A stretch of DNA of 64,000 nt from Imbricaverruca yamaguchii (GCA_034440575.1 JAOTOL010001231.1:62001-126000), one strand, 5' to 3'; shown: positions 43,468-54,824, counted from the stretch's first letter. The notes: generated by a model not told the origin, from the letters alone. Made by a program: numbers and translations.

Positions 43468-43662
43468 TACACAAATAATGTAAATATTTGTATGCTAATT
43501 ATTCAAATTATGATTGATGATTTTATGATAATTAAATATTATTCTTATTTTATTATTATTATTGTTACATATATAATAATAACAACAATGCTATTCAATT
43601 ATCATAAAATCATCCATCATGATTTTAATAATTAGTATACAAATATTTATTTTATTTGTGTA
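43468..43662. repeat. AT-rich palindrome with arms of about 95 bp
   Basis: Left-arm phrases (GTAAATATTTGTATGCTAAT, GATTTTATGATAAT) recur as complements on the right (ATTAGTATACAAATATTTA, ATTATCATAAAATC), centred near 43567. It could extrude a cruciform. Confidence 0.85.
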
Positions 43663-43905
43663 TTTAATTATCGTGTTCTACGGTGCCACCTTGGCACACG
43701 ATGCTAACAGTTCCAACGGCGCTCGTATTGTTGGACGCAGACCCGTGCCTCTGCACTGTTCGTGCCATGCGCAGTGTGTCGGCACCGTTGCAGTTGTCAG
43801 CCCAACAGCACGACCGCTGGAGCTCTCCGTGGCAACTCCCGTCGCATCAGCCGTACCTCGGAGGCAGGAGCGCGGTCGATATGTTGAATTTCCATGGCAA
43901 TATGG

Positions 43906-44392
43906 TTGCACATGGCGGTATCGTCCGCGACTGGCGCCGGCTGCTGGCACCGGAGCCGACAAAGCCAACACAGACAGAACCACGCGACCCCGGAACTCGC
44001 GCCGCCCGTACCGTGCCGTCCAAGGGTCATGTGCTCTCCGCTGTTTAGCCCCGGGCGGCTCCGTATGTCTCCGCCCCGGGGCTGTATCAGTGACAGGGCT
44101 CGGACAAGCCAGACAGATGCACACTTGCAGGTACAGCCGTCATTTCGCTGTATGATTTGTTGCTAAAATGCCATTCAGAAGTAGACTTCGCTCTAATACG
44201 ATGACGGTGGTATATCACACCCTACTCGCCATGGACCTCAACATAGGCTATTTCCTGTGGTTCACAAAAACATGTCGGGGTCAGGCGACCCGTCCAATGC
44301 TCTTTGACTTCCCCGCTCTCTTTTCTCTAGGAAGCAATCAACTGAGCCTTGCCGCCTCAGTTCTACGGATTGTTGTTTTCAGCCGGTGTACG
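43906..44392 (+). repeat. Intron 5 duplicated block, copy 2
   Basis: Direct copy of 40482-40965, about 3.4 kb downstream, with scattered base changes. Confidence 0.9.
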
Positions 44393-44473
44393 CTGGTTTT
44401 TAGCCAGTCGAAGCAGCTGTTGCCACTGAACCTGACGTCGAGCATTATCTGTGGACTTTCCGCGAACTGGACG

Positions 44474-44655
44474 CGGTATGGCGGAGATGGCACGACTGAT
44501 GGCGGAGATGGCACGACTGATGGCGGAGATGGCACGACTGATGACGGAGATGGCACGACTGATGGCGGAGATGACACGACTGATGACGGAGATGGCACGA
44601 CTGATGACAGAGATGGCACGACTGATGACGGAGATGGCACGACTGATGACGGAAA
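44474..44655 (+). repeat. 21-bp minisatellite
   Basis: GGAGATGGCACGACTGATG units repeat about nine times. As 21 is a multiple of 3, peptides from it (Asp/Gly/Thr repeats) are artefacts. Confidence 0.92.
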
Positions 44656-44723
44656 TGGCATATCAGGTCACCGGGCATGCTAATGTGAGCTTGCCTGGCA
44701 ACCCAGGCGAGCTAACATTGGTA

Positions 44724-44790
44724 AATGGGGCGCTGCATGACTACTGCAGTCGATGCGCTCGTAAATCCCAATAACCAACCAACCAACATC
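44724..44790 (+). repeat. Hairpin mini-element copy
   Basis: GGGGCGCTGCATGACTACTG, then CAGTCGATGCGCTC, with tail AATAACCAACCAACCAAC. Flanking duplication unclear. Confidence 0.7.
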
Positions 44791-46161
44791 AATAAACGAA
44801 CATCGCATGACAATTTGTGGCGAGGAGGCCACATAAATTGCGACTGTATGTTCTTCGCGGGTACTCCGGCGAACATGCGGGTGCGCTGGTCACGGAAATG
44901 TCACACCTCTCGAGTTACATCGGCAGCTGCGCCGGCTCTCTTCAGTCAGCGGCTCCCCGGTGTCTGCTTACCGTTGCGTCTGGCGGGTCTCGAGCGCTCG
45001 CGGACGCAGCAACGGCGGACAGCTGACCTCCGGCCGACGCAGACAATGGGATCCGGCTGTCAAATTGCACCGCTTGCCTGGAGTCCAGCTAGACAGGCGG
45101 ACTCGGGCGCCATCCAGCGGCCGAGCGGTGAGCCAGTACGGCGGCCCGGCCGCACTGGGGCGGCTCGTAGCCCGCCGGTACACGTGGACGTGCAGGCGCC
45201 GCCAGGGGCCACCGCGCTCGGCTATGATGTCCAACGGCGGCGTAGTGGTACGGCCGTGGCGGAAACGACTCGCTCAAGATGACTCAGGCGGTCAGCTGGA
45301 TGTTGAACGGTGGCGTATTGTTATTGCCGTGACGGAAGCCGCCCACATCCGCTCGCAGGAGCTCCCAACATGTTCAGGAGCGGCTTGTTGGCCGAACTTA
45401 GTTAATGGAGTGCTGGCTGTCGGCTCCTGTCGAATTTTCTGCCATCCGATTCCGACAAGTTTCTCGCGAATGGTTAGCGGGAATGGCATTGGAGCCTTCG
45501 CCCGTACGGTCGCTTTTCGCGTGCGACGATGCCACCATCTCGGAACGGGAGGTCGACGTGCTGCGGGTTTGCAATCGACAAAGTTGGTTGCTGGGTGTTT
45601 TTTTTGCTTGTTTTCGGCGCGGCTGGTGATGGAGCACTACTGAACAGTAGTGACGGCTTCGCGTGACCCAGCATTTGGTCGCCGCTGCACATGGTTTACT
45701 CGGCTGTGTAAGAAGGCCGTCGCAGTGAAGCAGGCGGATGACAAATCATCCGGTTGTGGGAATCATGCCAAGCTTGCGACGCACTGTCGGCTGGCATCAT
45801 CGTGATTTTGCATGAAGTGCAATGTCTGGCACCATACACGGCCGGCTCGTTTTGGCGAAAGTCTCGCGTCCGTCCGGGAATACACGCCGTTCACGTGCCG
45901 TGTTGTGCCGGACACGGTGATATTCCCACGCTACCTCCTCCACCCTTGCCGCCCCTGCCTCTAACTGGTGTCGGCCACGCGCCCACGCGAGGCCGCTTCT
46001 CACGAGCATGTCACCGCCTCGTTTCCAACTGGTTGCACTCATGCCTCCCACCCCCACTTTCACACGCTCTCGCGAGCTTTCACCATGCCGCGCCGCCGTC
46101 TTCTCTGGATATCACCCTCTCCACCCGGCCTCCCAGCAACGCCACCCACTTCCCTCACACT
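44791..46161 (+). other. GC-rich part of intron 5, nothing recognised
   Basis: Several frames are open by base composition alone. I find no conserved motif and no splice-flanked exon. Confidence 0.45.
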
Positions 46162-46250
46162 ACCTAACCTAACCTAACCTAACCTAACCTAACCTAACCT
46201 AACCTAACCTAACCTAACCTAACCTAACCTACCCTAACCTAACCTAACCT
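46162..46250 (-). repeat. Interstitial telomere-type repeat, (TTAGG)n
   Basis: About 18 CCTAA units with one altered unit. TTAGG is the ancestral arthropod telomere repeat, which supports the assignment of the organism. Confidence 0.95.
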
Positions 46251-46256
46251 TTTAAC

Positions 46257-46563
46257 CAGGGATGCGGAGCCGGGAAAATATTGGACGGCTCCGGTTCCGA
46301 CTCCGGCTCCGGGGAAGTATCCCGGCTCTGGCTCAGGCTCCGGGCAAAATGTACCGGCTCCGGCGGCTCCGGGTCCGGCTCCGGCTCCGGCTCCGGGCAA
46401 AATGTACCGGCTCCGGCGGCTCAGGCTCCGGCTCCGTACATCCCAAACGTGAGCCGCCCCGCTTTTGACGGCTCCGACTCCGGCTCCTAGTAAAATGTCC
46501 CGGCGGCTCCGGCTCCGGCCCTGGGCAAAATGTTCCGGCTCCGGCTCCGGCTCCGCACCCCTG
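46257..46563. mobile_element. Non-autonomous hAT-type transposon (307 bp)
   Basis: Ends CAGGGATGCGGAGCCGG and (complement) CAGGGGTGCGGAGCCGG are flanked by an identical 8-bp duplication, CTTTTAAC, at 46249-46256 and 46564-46571. The interior is mostly iterations of GGCTCCGG, i.e. the terminal motif multiplied. No coding capacity. It sits exactly at the edge of the telomere-type tract. Confidence 0.92.
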
Positions 46564-46571
46564 CTTTTAAC

Positions 46572-47536
46572 ACATCACTCGGTGCCGTTGTTGTTTCGTT
46601 TTCTTCCACTTCAATGGCATCGGTCGCTGGTGGCTACCGGAGTTGCGGCACGTCGACGCTGTGTCACATGGCGTCGCCGACTCGGCGTCCCGGCGATCGG
46701 CCACCCGCCAACCCGGCGACCGGTAGCCGGCGAGGAGTGGCGCGGCAGGCGCGAGCCGTGCCCGCGGCACGTCGGTCGGGAGGCGGGCGCCTCACCGCAG
46801 GACTGCTCGCGTCCGACCTCGGTCACCTGTGCGGTGACACTAATCGCGTCGAGACGACGCCTGAGGTGGCGCGTGTGACGCCACCGTCTCCTCGTGGCGG
46901 CGCCGCGTCGGTACTACACCTGCCGGCAGTTGACGCGCTGCCTCCGCGCTCGACCGCCTCCGATCGCTGGCCGACTCTGCGATTCTCAGATGCGGGCTGC
47001 GGCGCTCGGCTGCCACCGCCCACGTGCCGGCCGCCGGAAGTTCGGAGGCCGTGACGCCGCAGACTGCGCCGGGGCGTCAACGCGTTCGCCGTCTGGGTTG
47101 AGGCTCAGACGTGCCGTCACGGCTCGGACGTGATGTCACGACTCGGACGTGATGTCACGGCGCGGACACGACGTCACGGTTGCACCGGGGCGGCATTTCT
47201 CTGACCCATATTCTTAGCACATGTCACCTTGAAACGGAATCTCGCCGCTTTGGAACTCCATCGCCGACCCTGGTGGAACTACTGGGCGACTGTTTACATG
47301 TTGTCGCTAAGCTCTTCCACTTCCTTTCTGCGGATGGATTTGACGTGTTGTACTCACGCCAACAAAGGTAGCATACCGACGCCAAACATTTTCGCCATCG
47401 GAAAATAAATTAACCATGATGTGTGTTCAATGTGGCGCCATGATGTGTTCAAATGTGTTGGAATATTGTTACACTCAGTCCTCTCCTTCACTTGACTCCG
47501 ATACGTTTACACCTGATTCGACTGGCGAAGGTATGG
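46572..47536 (+). other. GC-rich part of intron 5
   Basis: No exon recognised. Short units GGACGTGATGTCACG repeat near 47118-47180. Confidence 0.45.
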
Positions 47537-47582
47537 GTGCTATATAACCCATGCACTTGATGCGCCTCTGAACCCCAATGAC
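47537..47582 (+). repeat. Hairpin mini-element, degenerate
   Basis: GGGTGCTATATAACCC, then TTGATGCGCCTCTGAACCCC. The outer stem is weakened. Confidence 0.55.
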
Positions 47583-47639
47583 AACAGCCGAGGTGAGGGG
47601 GCGGCGCCGAAGGAGCTGACCCCTCACCTTATGTCGTGA

Positions 47640-47805
47640 GGTGATGGGACAGCTCAGGCGACGCCATATAGCCCCGGCTGCTGAGTGCGTCGTAAAGCGA
47701 CACTCCAAAGGCCGTCTGTCGGACGGGACAGCTCAGGCGGCGCCATGTGGCCCCGGTTGCTGAGTGCGTCGTAAAGGGACACTCCAAAGGCCGTCTGTCG
47801 GACGG
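47640..47805 (+). repeat. Tandemly duplicated SINE type III 3' end
   Basis: GGGACAGCTCAGGCG, a CGCCATAT hairpin, GAGTGCGTCGTAAAG and GCCGTCTGTCGGACGG occur twice in about 84-bp units. Confidence 0.8.
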
Positions 47806-48034
47806 CTGCTGCGGACAAGTGGCCGCCGGGGCGCCAGGTGGACCTGCGCTCTCCCGCTCGAGTGTCGGTAGACGCGCGCTCTTTGTCCGGACCACTGTCG
47901 GTCGGCTCGGGTGGCGCAACGCGCAGCCCGTCGGTCGCTTCAGGTCGGCTGCCTCTCAGACCGCGCAGTGCCGGCAGCCGGTCAGGCACGCCCATCTGTC
48001 CGTTAGCTGGCGCGTCGGCACGTGCGCCAACTGC

Positions 48035-48197
48035 CCCTGCCACTGCCACTGCCACTGCCCCTGCCCCTGACCCTGACCCTGCCACTGCCAGACCCCGACC
48101 CCGACCCCGACCCTGTCTCTGTCCCTAGTCCCTAGTCCCTAGTCCCTGTCCCTGTCCCTGTCCCTGTCCCTAGTCCCTGTCCCTGTCCCTAGTCTCT
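48035..48197 (+). repeat. CCCTGT-type hexamer repeat
   Basis: Imperfect runs of CCTGTC, CCACTG and CCCTAGT with variation. Confidence 0.9.
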
Positions 48198-48262
48198 CTC
48201 TATATGGGCGCTGTATAACCACTGCAGTTGATGCGCCCTAAAACCCAAATAACTAACTAACT
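48198..48262 (+). mobile_element. Hairpin mini-element with 13-bp target duplication
   Basis: GTCCCTAGTCTCT at 48185 and 48263 flanks a 65-bp unit inside the hexamer repeat, so the duplication could partly reflect the repeat. The hairpin and AACTAACTAACT tail are intact. Confidence 0.75.
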
Positions 48263-48304
48263 GTCCCTAGTCTCTGTCATGTTGAGTTCTACGTAACGTT
48301 TCGT

Positions 48305-48480
48305 GTGTTTTGTCCTTGTCCTTGTCCTTGTCCGTGTCCGTGTCCGTGTCCGTGTCCTTGTTCGGGTCCGTGTCCGTGTCCGTGCCCGTGTCTGTCCGTG
48401 TCCATGTCTGTCCGTGTCTGTGTCCGTGTCCGTGTCTGTATCCGTGTCCGTGTATTTGTCCGCATCTGTGTCTGTGTCCG
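48305..48480 (+). repeat. GTGTCC-type hexamer repeat
   Basis: Runs of GTCCGT and GTCCTT units; all frames are open through it. Confidence 0.92.
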
Positions 48481-48698
48481 GGAAGTGAGATGTGGGCGCC
48501 AATGAGCAAGGACTGCTCATTTCGCTAGCTAGTATATTTTAGCGCTGTACGTTCTATTTGCATACATGACACGCTTACCTTGACTTGACGTTCCTCATTA
48601 AGTTACGGACTGCGTCAGCAGCGGAGAGACTGTGACACACTGTGGTGCCGTCGCCTTCATCACGAGATAAGTCGTCACAGGCTGCGTCGACTAACTAA

Positions 48699-49121
48699 TT
48701 GCACATGCCACGAGTGCAGCTGTTGTTCGAGAGCTATACTTGTCTCAATGCGCGAACGGAGAAGCAAGGTGTGGGGCGGTGGGAGTTATCCTCAAGAACT
48801 TCACGAAAGGAGGAGGTGGTGCACGCCAGGCTGCGGGTGGGACACACCTACCAACCTACGGGTGGGACACCTACTAACGGCTACCTACTCCGCAATGAAG
48901 ACAGGCCAATGTGTACTCGCTTTAATATCGCACTAACAGTGAGACATGTTCTTTTGGTGTGCCCTGGCTTCTCAGCTCAACGACGACGATACTTTGGAAG
49001 CCATGTGTCCACGCTGACCAAGACACATATTCTCGGTGATGGGTCACGTGTGGTTCAGAACGGACGACTGTTTAAATTTATCTCACGGGTACGATTTGCT
49101 GCCATATATCCAGGGAGTTAA
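48699..49121 (+). mobile_element. I/Jockey-like LINE, C-terminal end of ORF2 (relic)
   Basis: The plus strand encodes RKEEVVHARLRVGHTY, THGYLLR-like codons, then C-x-x-F...LTVRHVLLVCPGFSAQRRR and a final helix-rich stretch to a TAA at about 49119. The RLRxGHT and TVxHxLxxCP motifs are diagnostic of the region after RNase H in Jockey/I LINEs. A small tandem duplication (GGTGGGACACCTACC-like) breaks it near 48838. Confidence 0.8.
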
Positions 49122-49213
49122 GGGTTTTGCACTGGTATGAGCATAGTGAGTTTTACTTACACGTGAAAGCAAACCTGACCAGGACCTGAACCCTGGGTAG
49201 AAAGGAGCACTGT

Positions 49214-49272
49214 TATGGGCGCCATATGATCAACATGATCGATGCGCCCTAAAGCCAAAATAACTAACTAGG
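49214..49272 (+). repeat. Hairpin mini-element copy
   Basis: GGGCGCCATATGATCAACAT, then GATCGATGCGCCCTAAAGCC and an AATAACTAACTAG tail. The inner stem is GATCA/TGATC where other copies have GACCA/TGGTC. Confidence 0.75.
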
Positions 49273-49339
49273 GAAGCAAGGTGGGAAATAGCCGTGCTCG
49301 GACCTAAGCACGACGGCTGTGTGTGCGATGTGGACAGGG

Positions 49340-49590
49340 CCTGAGTCGTAGGATCGAGTGTGGTTGTTGCCGCATCAACCTACATCGTAGGGTCGATTGT
49401 GGCTGTTACATCAACCTACAATGTAGGGTCGATTGTGGCTGTTACATCAACCTACATCGTAGGGTCGATTGTGGCTGTTACCATATCAACCTGCATCGTA
49501 GGGTCGATTGGTGGCTGTTGCCACTTCAACCTGCATCGTAGGGTCGATTGGTGGCTGTTGCCACTTGAACCTGCATCGTAGGGTCTGGGT
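49340..49590 (+). repeat. 36-bp minisatellite
   Basis: CATCGTAGGGTCGATTGTGG plus CTGTTACATCAACCT repeats about seven times. Confidence 0.92.
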
Positions 49591-52262
49591 GGCGCTGGAC
49601 GGCCCGCTTCACGTGAAGTGTCTGGGTGGCGCTGGACGGCCCGCTTCGCGTGTAATGTCTGGGTGGCGCTGGACGGCCGGTCTGCTTCCCATGTAGTGTC
49701 TGGGTGGCGCTGGACGGCCCGCTTCACATGTAGTGTCTGGATGGCGCTGGACGGCCGGCCCGCTTCCCATGTAGTGCCTAGGTGGCGCTGGACGGCCCGC
49801 TTCACGTGTAGTGTCTCGGCGGGGCTGGACGGCCCGCTTCCCATGTAGTGTCTGGGTGGCGCTGGACGGCCCGCTTCCCATGTAGTGCCTAGGTGGCGCT
49901 GGACGGCCCGCTTCACGTGTAGTGTCTCGGCGGGGCTGGACGGCCCGCTTCCCATGTAGTGGCTGGGTGGTGCTGGACGGCCCGCTTCCCATGTAGTGTC
50001 TGGATGGCGCTGGACGGCCGGCCCGCTTCCCATGTAGTGTCTGGGTGGCGCTGGACGGCCCGCTTCCCATGTAGTGGCTGGGTGGTGCTGGACGGCCCGC
50101 TTCCCATGTAGTGTCTCGGCGGGGCTGGATTGGCGGCCCGCTTCACGTGTAGTGTCTGGGTGGTGCTGGACGGCCCGCTTCACGTGTAGTGTCTGGGTGG
50201 TGCTGGACGGCCCGCTTCCCATGTAGTGTCTGGGTGGTGCTGGACGGCCCGCTTCACGTGTAGTGTCTGGGTGGCGCTGGACGGCCCGCTTCCCATGTAG
50301 TGTCTGGGTGGCGCTGGACGGCCCGCTTCCCATGTAGTGTCTGGGTGGCGCTGGACGGCCCGCTTCACGTGTAGTGTCTGGGTGGCGCCGGACGGCCCGC
50401 TTCCCATGTAGTGTCTGGATGGTGCTGGACGGCCCGCTTCACGTGTAGTGTCTCGGCGGGGCTGGACGGCCCGCTTCCCATGTAGTGCCTAGGTGGCGCT
50501 GGACGGCCCGCTTCACGTGTAGTGTCTGGGTGGCGCCGGACGGCCCGCTTCACGTGTAGTGTCTCGGCGGGGCTGGACGGCCCGCTTCCCATGTAGTGCC
50601 TAGGTGGCGCTGGACGGCCCGCTTCACGTGTAGTGTCTCGGCGGGGCTGGATTGGCGGTCAGCTTCCCATGTAGTGTCTGGGTGGCGCTGGACGGCCCGC
50701 TTCGTGTAGTGTCTCGGCGGGGCTGGATTGGCGGCCCGCTTCCGTGTAGTGTCTGGGTGGCGCTGGACGGCCCGCTTCCCATGTAGTGTCTGGGTGGCGC
50801 TGGACGGCCCGCTTCACGTGTAGTGTCTCGGCGGGGCTGGATTGGCGGTCAGCTTCCCATGTAGTGTCTGGGTGGCGCTGGACGGCCCGCTTCACGTGTA
50901 GTGTCTCGGCGGGGCTGGATTGGCGGCCCGCTTCCCATGTAGTGTCTGGGTGGCGCTGGACGGCCCGCTTCCCATGTAGTGTCTGGGTGGCGCCGGACGG
51001 CCCGCTTCCCATGTAGTGTCTGGGTGGTGCTGGACGGCCCGCTTCCCATGTAGTGTCTGGGTGGCGCTGGACGGCCCGCTTCACGTGTAGTGTCTCGGCG
51101 GGGCTGGATTGGCGGCCCGCTTCCCATATAGTGTCTGGGTGGCGCTGGACGGCCCGCTTCCCATGTAGTGCCTAGGTGGCGCTGGACGGCCCGCTTCCCA
51201 TGTAGTGTCTCGGTGGTGCTGGACGGCCCGCTTCCCATGTAGTGTCTGGGTGGCGCTGGACGGCCCGCTTCCCATGTAGTGTCTGGGTGGTGCCGGACGG
51301 CCCGCTTCCCATGTAGTGTCTGGGTGGCGCCGGACGGCCCGCTTCCCATGTAGTGTCTGGGTGGTGCCGGACGGCCGCTTCCCATGTAGTGTCTGGGTGG
51401 CGCTGGACGGCCCGCTTCCCATGTAGTGTCTGGGTGGTGCCGGACGGCCGCTTCCCATGTAGTGTCTGGGTGGTGCCGGACGGCCGCTTCCCATGTAGTG
51501 TCTGGGTGGCGCTGGACGGCCCGCTTCCCATGTAGTGTCTGGGTGGTGCCGGACGGCGCTTCCCATGTAGTGTCTGGGTGGTGCCGGACGGCCGCTTCCC
51601 ATGTAGTGTCTGGGTGGCGCCGGACGGCCGCTTCCCATGTAGTGTCTGGATGGCGCTGGACGGCCCGCTTCACGTGTAGTGTCTCGGCGGGGCTGGATTG
51701 GCGGCCCGCTTCCCATGTAGTGTCTGGGTGGTTCTGGACGGCCCGCTTCCCATGTAGTGTCTGGGTGGTGCTGGACGGCCCGCTTCCCATGTAGTGTCTG
51801 GGTGGTGCTGGACGGCCCGCTTCCCATGTAGTGTCTGGGTGGCGCTGGACGGCCCGCTTCCCATGTAGTGTCTGGGTGGTGCTGGACGGCCCGCTTCCCA
51901 TGTAGTGTCTGGGTGGTGCTGGACGGCCCGCTTCCCATGTAGTGTCTGGATGGCGCTGGACGGCCCGCTTCACGTGTAGTGTCTCGGCGGGGCTGGATTG
52001 GCGGCCCGCTTCCCATGTAGTGTCTGGGTGGTTCTGGACGGCCCGCTTCCCATGTAGTGTCTGGGTGGTGCTGGACGGCCCGCTTCCCATGTAGTGTCTG
52101 GGTGGTGCTGGACGGCCCGCTTCCCATGTAGTGTCTGGGTGGTTCTGGACGGCCCGCTTCCCATGTAGTGTCTGGGTGGTGCTGGACGGCCCGCTTCCCA
52201 TGTAGTGTCTGGGTGGTGCTGGACGGCCCGCTTCCCATGTAGTGTCTGGGTGGCGCCGGACG
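49585..52262 (+). repeat. 37-bp minisatellite, about 70 units
   Basis: Consensus GGACGGCCCGCTTCCCATGT then AGTGTCTGGGTGGCGCT. A longer variant unit (TCTCGGCGGGGCTGGATTGG) recurs at intervals, giving a higher-order pattern. Because 37 is not a multiple of 3 and the minus strand lacks stops in all phases, it produces open frames up to 450 codons that are not genes. Confidence 0.97.
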
Positions 52263-52439
52263 GATCGATTGGCCGAGTATTTCAGTCGGCGAGGCCCGGC
52301 CAGTGCGGCAGATTATGCCATGCACTGCCAGCGCGCACCTGCTGTCTGCCCGGGTTGTACGTGCTCAGCCACTCGGCTGACGGACTCCGTTGGCTACGAC
52401 GGTAATACGCTGGCGCTGGTGATGGCTGGAGCCAGGTGG

Positions 52440-53290
52440 CTGGGGCTGATGCTGCTGACGGTGATATGTTGATGGTGGCTGGGGCTGATGCTGCTGACGG
52501 TGATATGTCGGTGGTGGCTGGTGGCTGATGCTGCTGACGGTGATATGTCGGTGGTGGCTGGTGGCTGATGCTGCTGACGGTGATATGTTGGTGGTGGCTG
52601 GGGGTGATGCTGCTGACGGTGATATGTTGGTGGTGGCTGGGGCTGATGTGCTAACGGTGATATGTTGGTGGTGGCTGGGGCTGTTGCTGACGGTGATATG
52701 TCGGTGGTGGCTGGTGGCTGATGCTGCTGACGGTGATATGTTGGTGGTGGCTGGGGCTGTCTGCTGCGGTGTTGTCTGTGTGGGGCTTACTGTGATATGT
52801 GGTGGTGGCTGGGGCTGATGCTGCTGACGGTGATATGTCGGTGGTGGCTGGTGGCTGATGCTGCTGCCGGTGATATGTTGGTGGTGGCTGGGGCTGATGC
52901 TGCTGCCGGTGATATGTCGGTGGTGGCTGGGGGCGATGCTGCTGACTGTGATATGTTGGTGGTGGCTGGGGCTGATGCTGCTGACGGTGATATGTCGGTA
53001 GTGGCTGGGGCTGATGCTGCTGACGGTGATATGTTGGTGGTGGCTGGGGGCGATGCTGCTGACTGTGATATGTTGGTGGTGGCTGGGGGAGGGGTCGATG
53101 TTGCTGACGGAGTTATGTTGGTGATGGCTGGATCGAGGTCGAGGTGACTGGGGCCGACGCTGCTGGGGCGACGGGAGTATGTTGGTGTTTACTGGGCCAA
53201 CGTTGCTGGAGTGGCGGGAATATGTTGGTGCTGGGTGGGACGTCGGGGATATGCTGGTGCTGGGTGGGATGGCGGGGATATGCGTACACG
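52440..53290 (+). repeat. 39-bp minisatellite, about 17 units plus decayed units
   Basis: CTGCTGACGGTGATATGTTG and GTGGTGGCTGGGGCTGATG make one unit. After 53110 units become irregular (GGGATATGCTGGTGCTGGGT). Confidence 0.93.
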
Positions 53291-54664
53291 GTGCTCGGCC
53301 TCCTCACGCGAAGCATACTTATAACGATTATCTTGGATCATAAACATAACACTTCATCCGATAGAAGCGTGGGTCGGTGGCCTCGGGTGACGTTAGAAAT
53401 CGAGGCTTTTCAGCTCACCTGTGTGCTCAACTTGAAACGTGAACCACCAAATTGATACGAACTAAGTTCAGTGCGCATGACTAAAACGAGGACTTCTTAA
53501 TGACCTGATCCTAATGATTAGCTGCCCGATATCAGATGGCCGCTGCCCACTGTCCGATGTCCGCTGTCCGCATTGTGGAGACATGCAATTATCCGTTGTT
53601 GCTGGGCAAGCCTGCATTTTCTTCTTTGTTTGCCACGGACTGCGCTGTGACCGGATCGGAACGTTGGTTTCCGTCGGGATGCTCGAGGACGTGGACAGGG
53701 CAGTTACACGTCATCGTGCTCTGGTCAGCACAACAATACTCGGGCGTAGACGTCAGGCATGTCGCTCGGCTGTGAGCTTAGCTTGCCAATAAGTCATTAT
53801 GGACACCCAGGTGTGTTCTTATCTTGTGGAGGCAAATTTAGCAAGAGAGGGGAAGCCCCACAACAGCCGAGGACAACGCCGCAAAATACCCATAGTTTTC
53901 AAGTTAAAAGCGAAAATCCGTAATGTTTGCTTGTGTGTGTGTTTTTTTTTTTTTTTTTTTTTGGGGGGAGACATTGGTAATCACTGTGCATGTGTCCGTT
54001 CATTAGCTTCATACAGCTTTTCTGAATCTGAGTTGGCTCTTACCCGGAGACCTCAGCCTATTTGCATTTCTACTTGTGCGCGTCATTCAGTTTGTATGTA
54101 GGAACCTATTTTAGGTATCATTTGTTTTTGTATTACCTTACGCTAGCTGTGTGGTTTGACTGCACCCCAAGACAATAACTGTTTAAACACTATTTGGAAG
54201 GTTTCCGAAACGAGGTGAACACTTCGACCTAATCTGACCTTTGGCCTATGGATAACAATGCCGCATCGCACATTGTTGACGCATCACAACACATGATGCT
54301 GTTGTCCCCTGTCTGTGTGGGAACACTACACTGGGGAAGAGGATAAGGTGCCTTGCACGGGCGAGGGTTGCACATCCCGTTGTAATATGTGGCCCCCTGC
54401 TCTGTACCACGTTTGGCGATTCTGGATGTCATTCCCGGACTGCTCGACTGCACACTCTCGAGTAGCGCATTGAAGTAGCAAAGTTCAGGTGCACCCGGCC
54501 TTGAGCTGGCTGCCTCGTGCGGCCAGTTGCCGCGATCGACTGCGCCGACCGAAGGCGTTGGAACCGATCAACTCAGAGCTGGGGAATCTGTTGCATTTCT
54601 CATTGGTTCGATCGCGCATAAAGCCGAGCCGGAGTCGGAAATAGCTGCTGGTGTGAAGGCTTCG
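53291..54664 (+). other. Intron 5, nothing recognised
   Basis: Contains a T run at 53943-53962 followed by G. No exon recognised. Confidence 0.45.
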
Positions 54665-54676
54665 AGTCTGAAATAG

Positions 54677-54731
54677 TGGGTGCTAAATGACCTTGTAGTT
54701 GGCGCGCCCTTAAGCCCAAATAATCATTCAA
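54677..54731 (+). mobile_element. Hairpin mini-element with target duplication
   Basis: 55-bp unit between AGTCTGAAATAG (54665) and AGTCTTGAAATAG (54732). Stem GGGTGC / GCGCCC with one mispair. Confidence 0.78.
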
Positions 54732-54824
54732 AGTCTTGAAATAGCTGTTGGTGTGCAGGCCACAAGAGTTGAAGTTGCCCGCCAGGCTTGTCGTCGACAG
54801 GGTATGACGTGAGTGTCGCGTTGG

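Noticed and set aside
44960..45643. 227-codon plus-strand frame in GC-rich intron 5
   Set aside because: Openness is explained by base composition; several frames are open at once and no conserved motif is visible. Tweety exons 5 and 6 already join perfectly without an extra exon.
49452..52325. Minus-strand open frames of 141-450 codons
   Set aside because: They are translations of a 37-bp tandem repeat. The same peptide recurs in shifted frames, with no start context or splice signals.
49585..53290. CRISPR-like arrays
   Set aside because: Repeats are directly adjacent without unique spacers, and the genome is eukaryotic; these are minisatellites.
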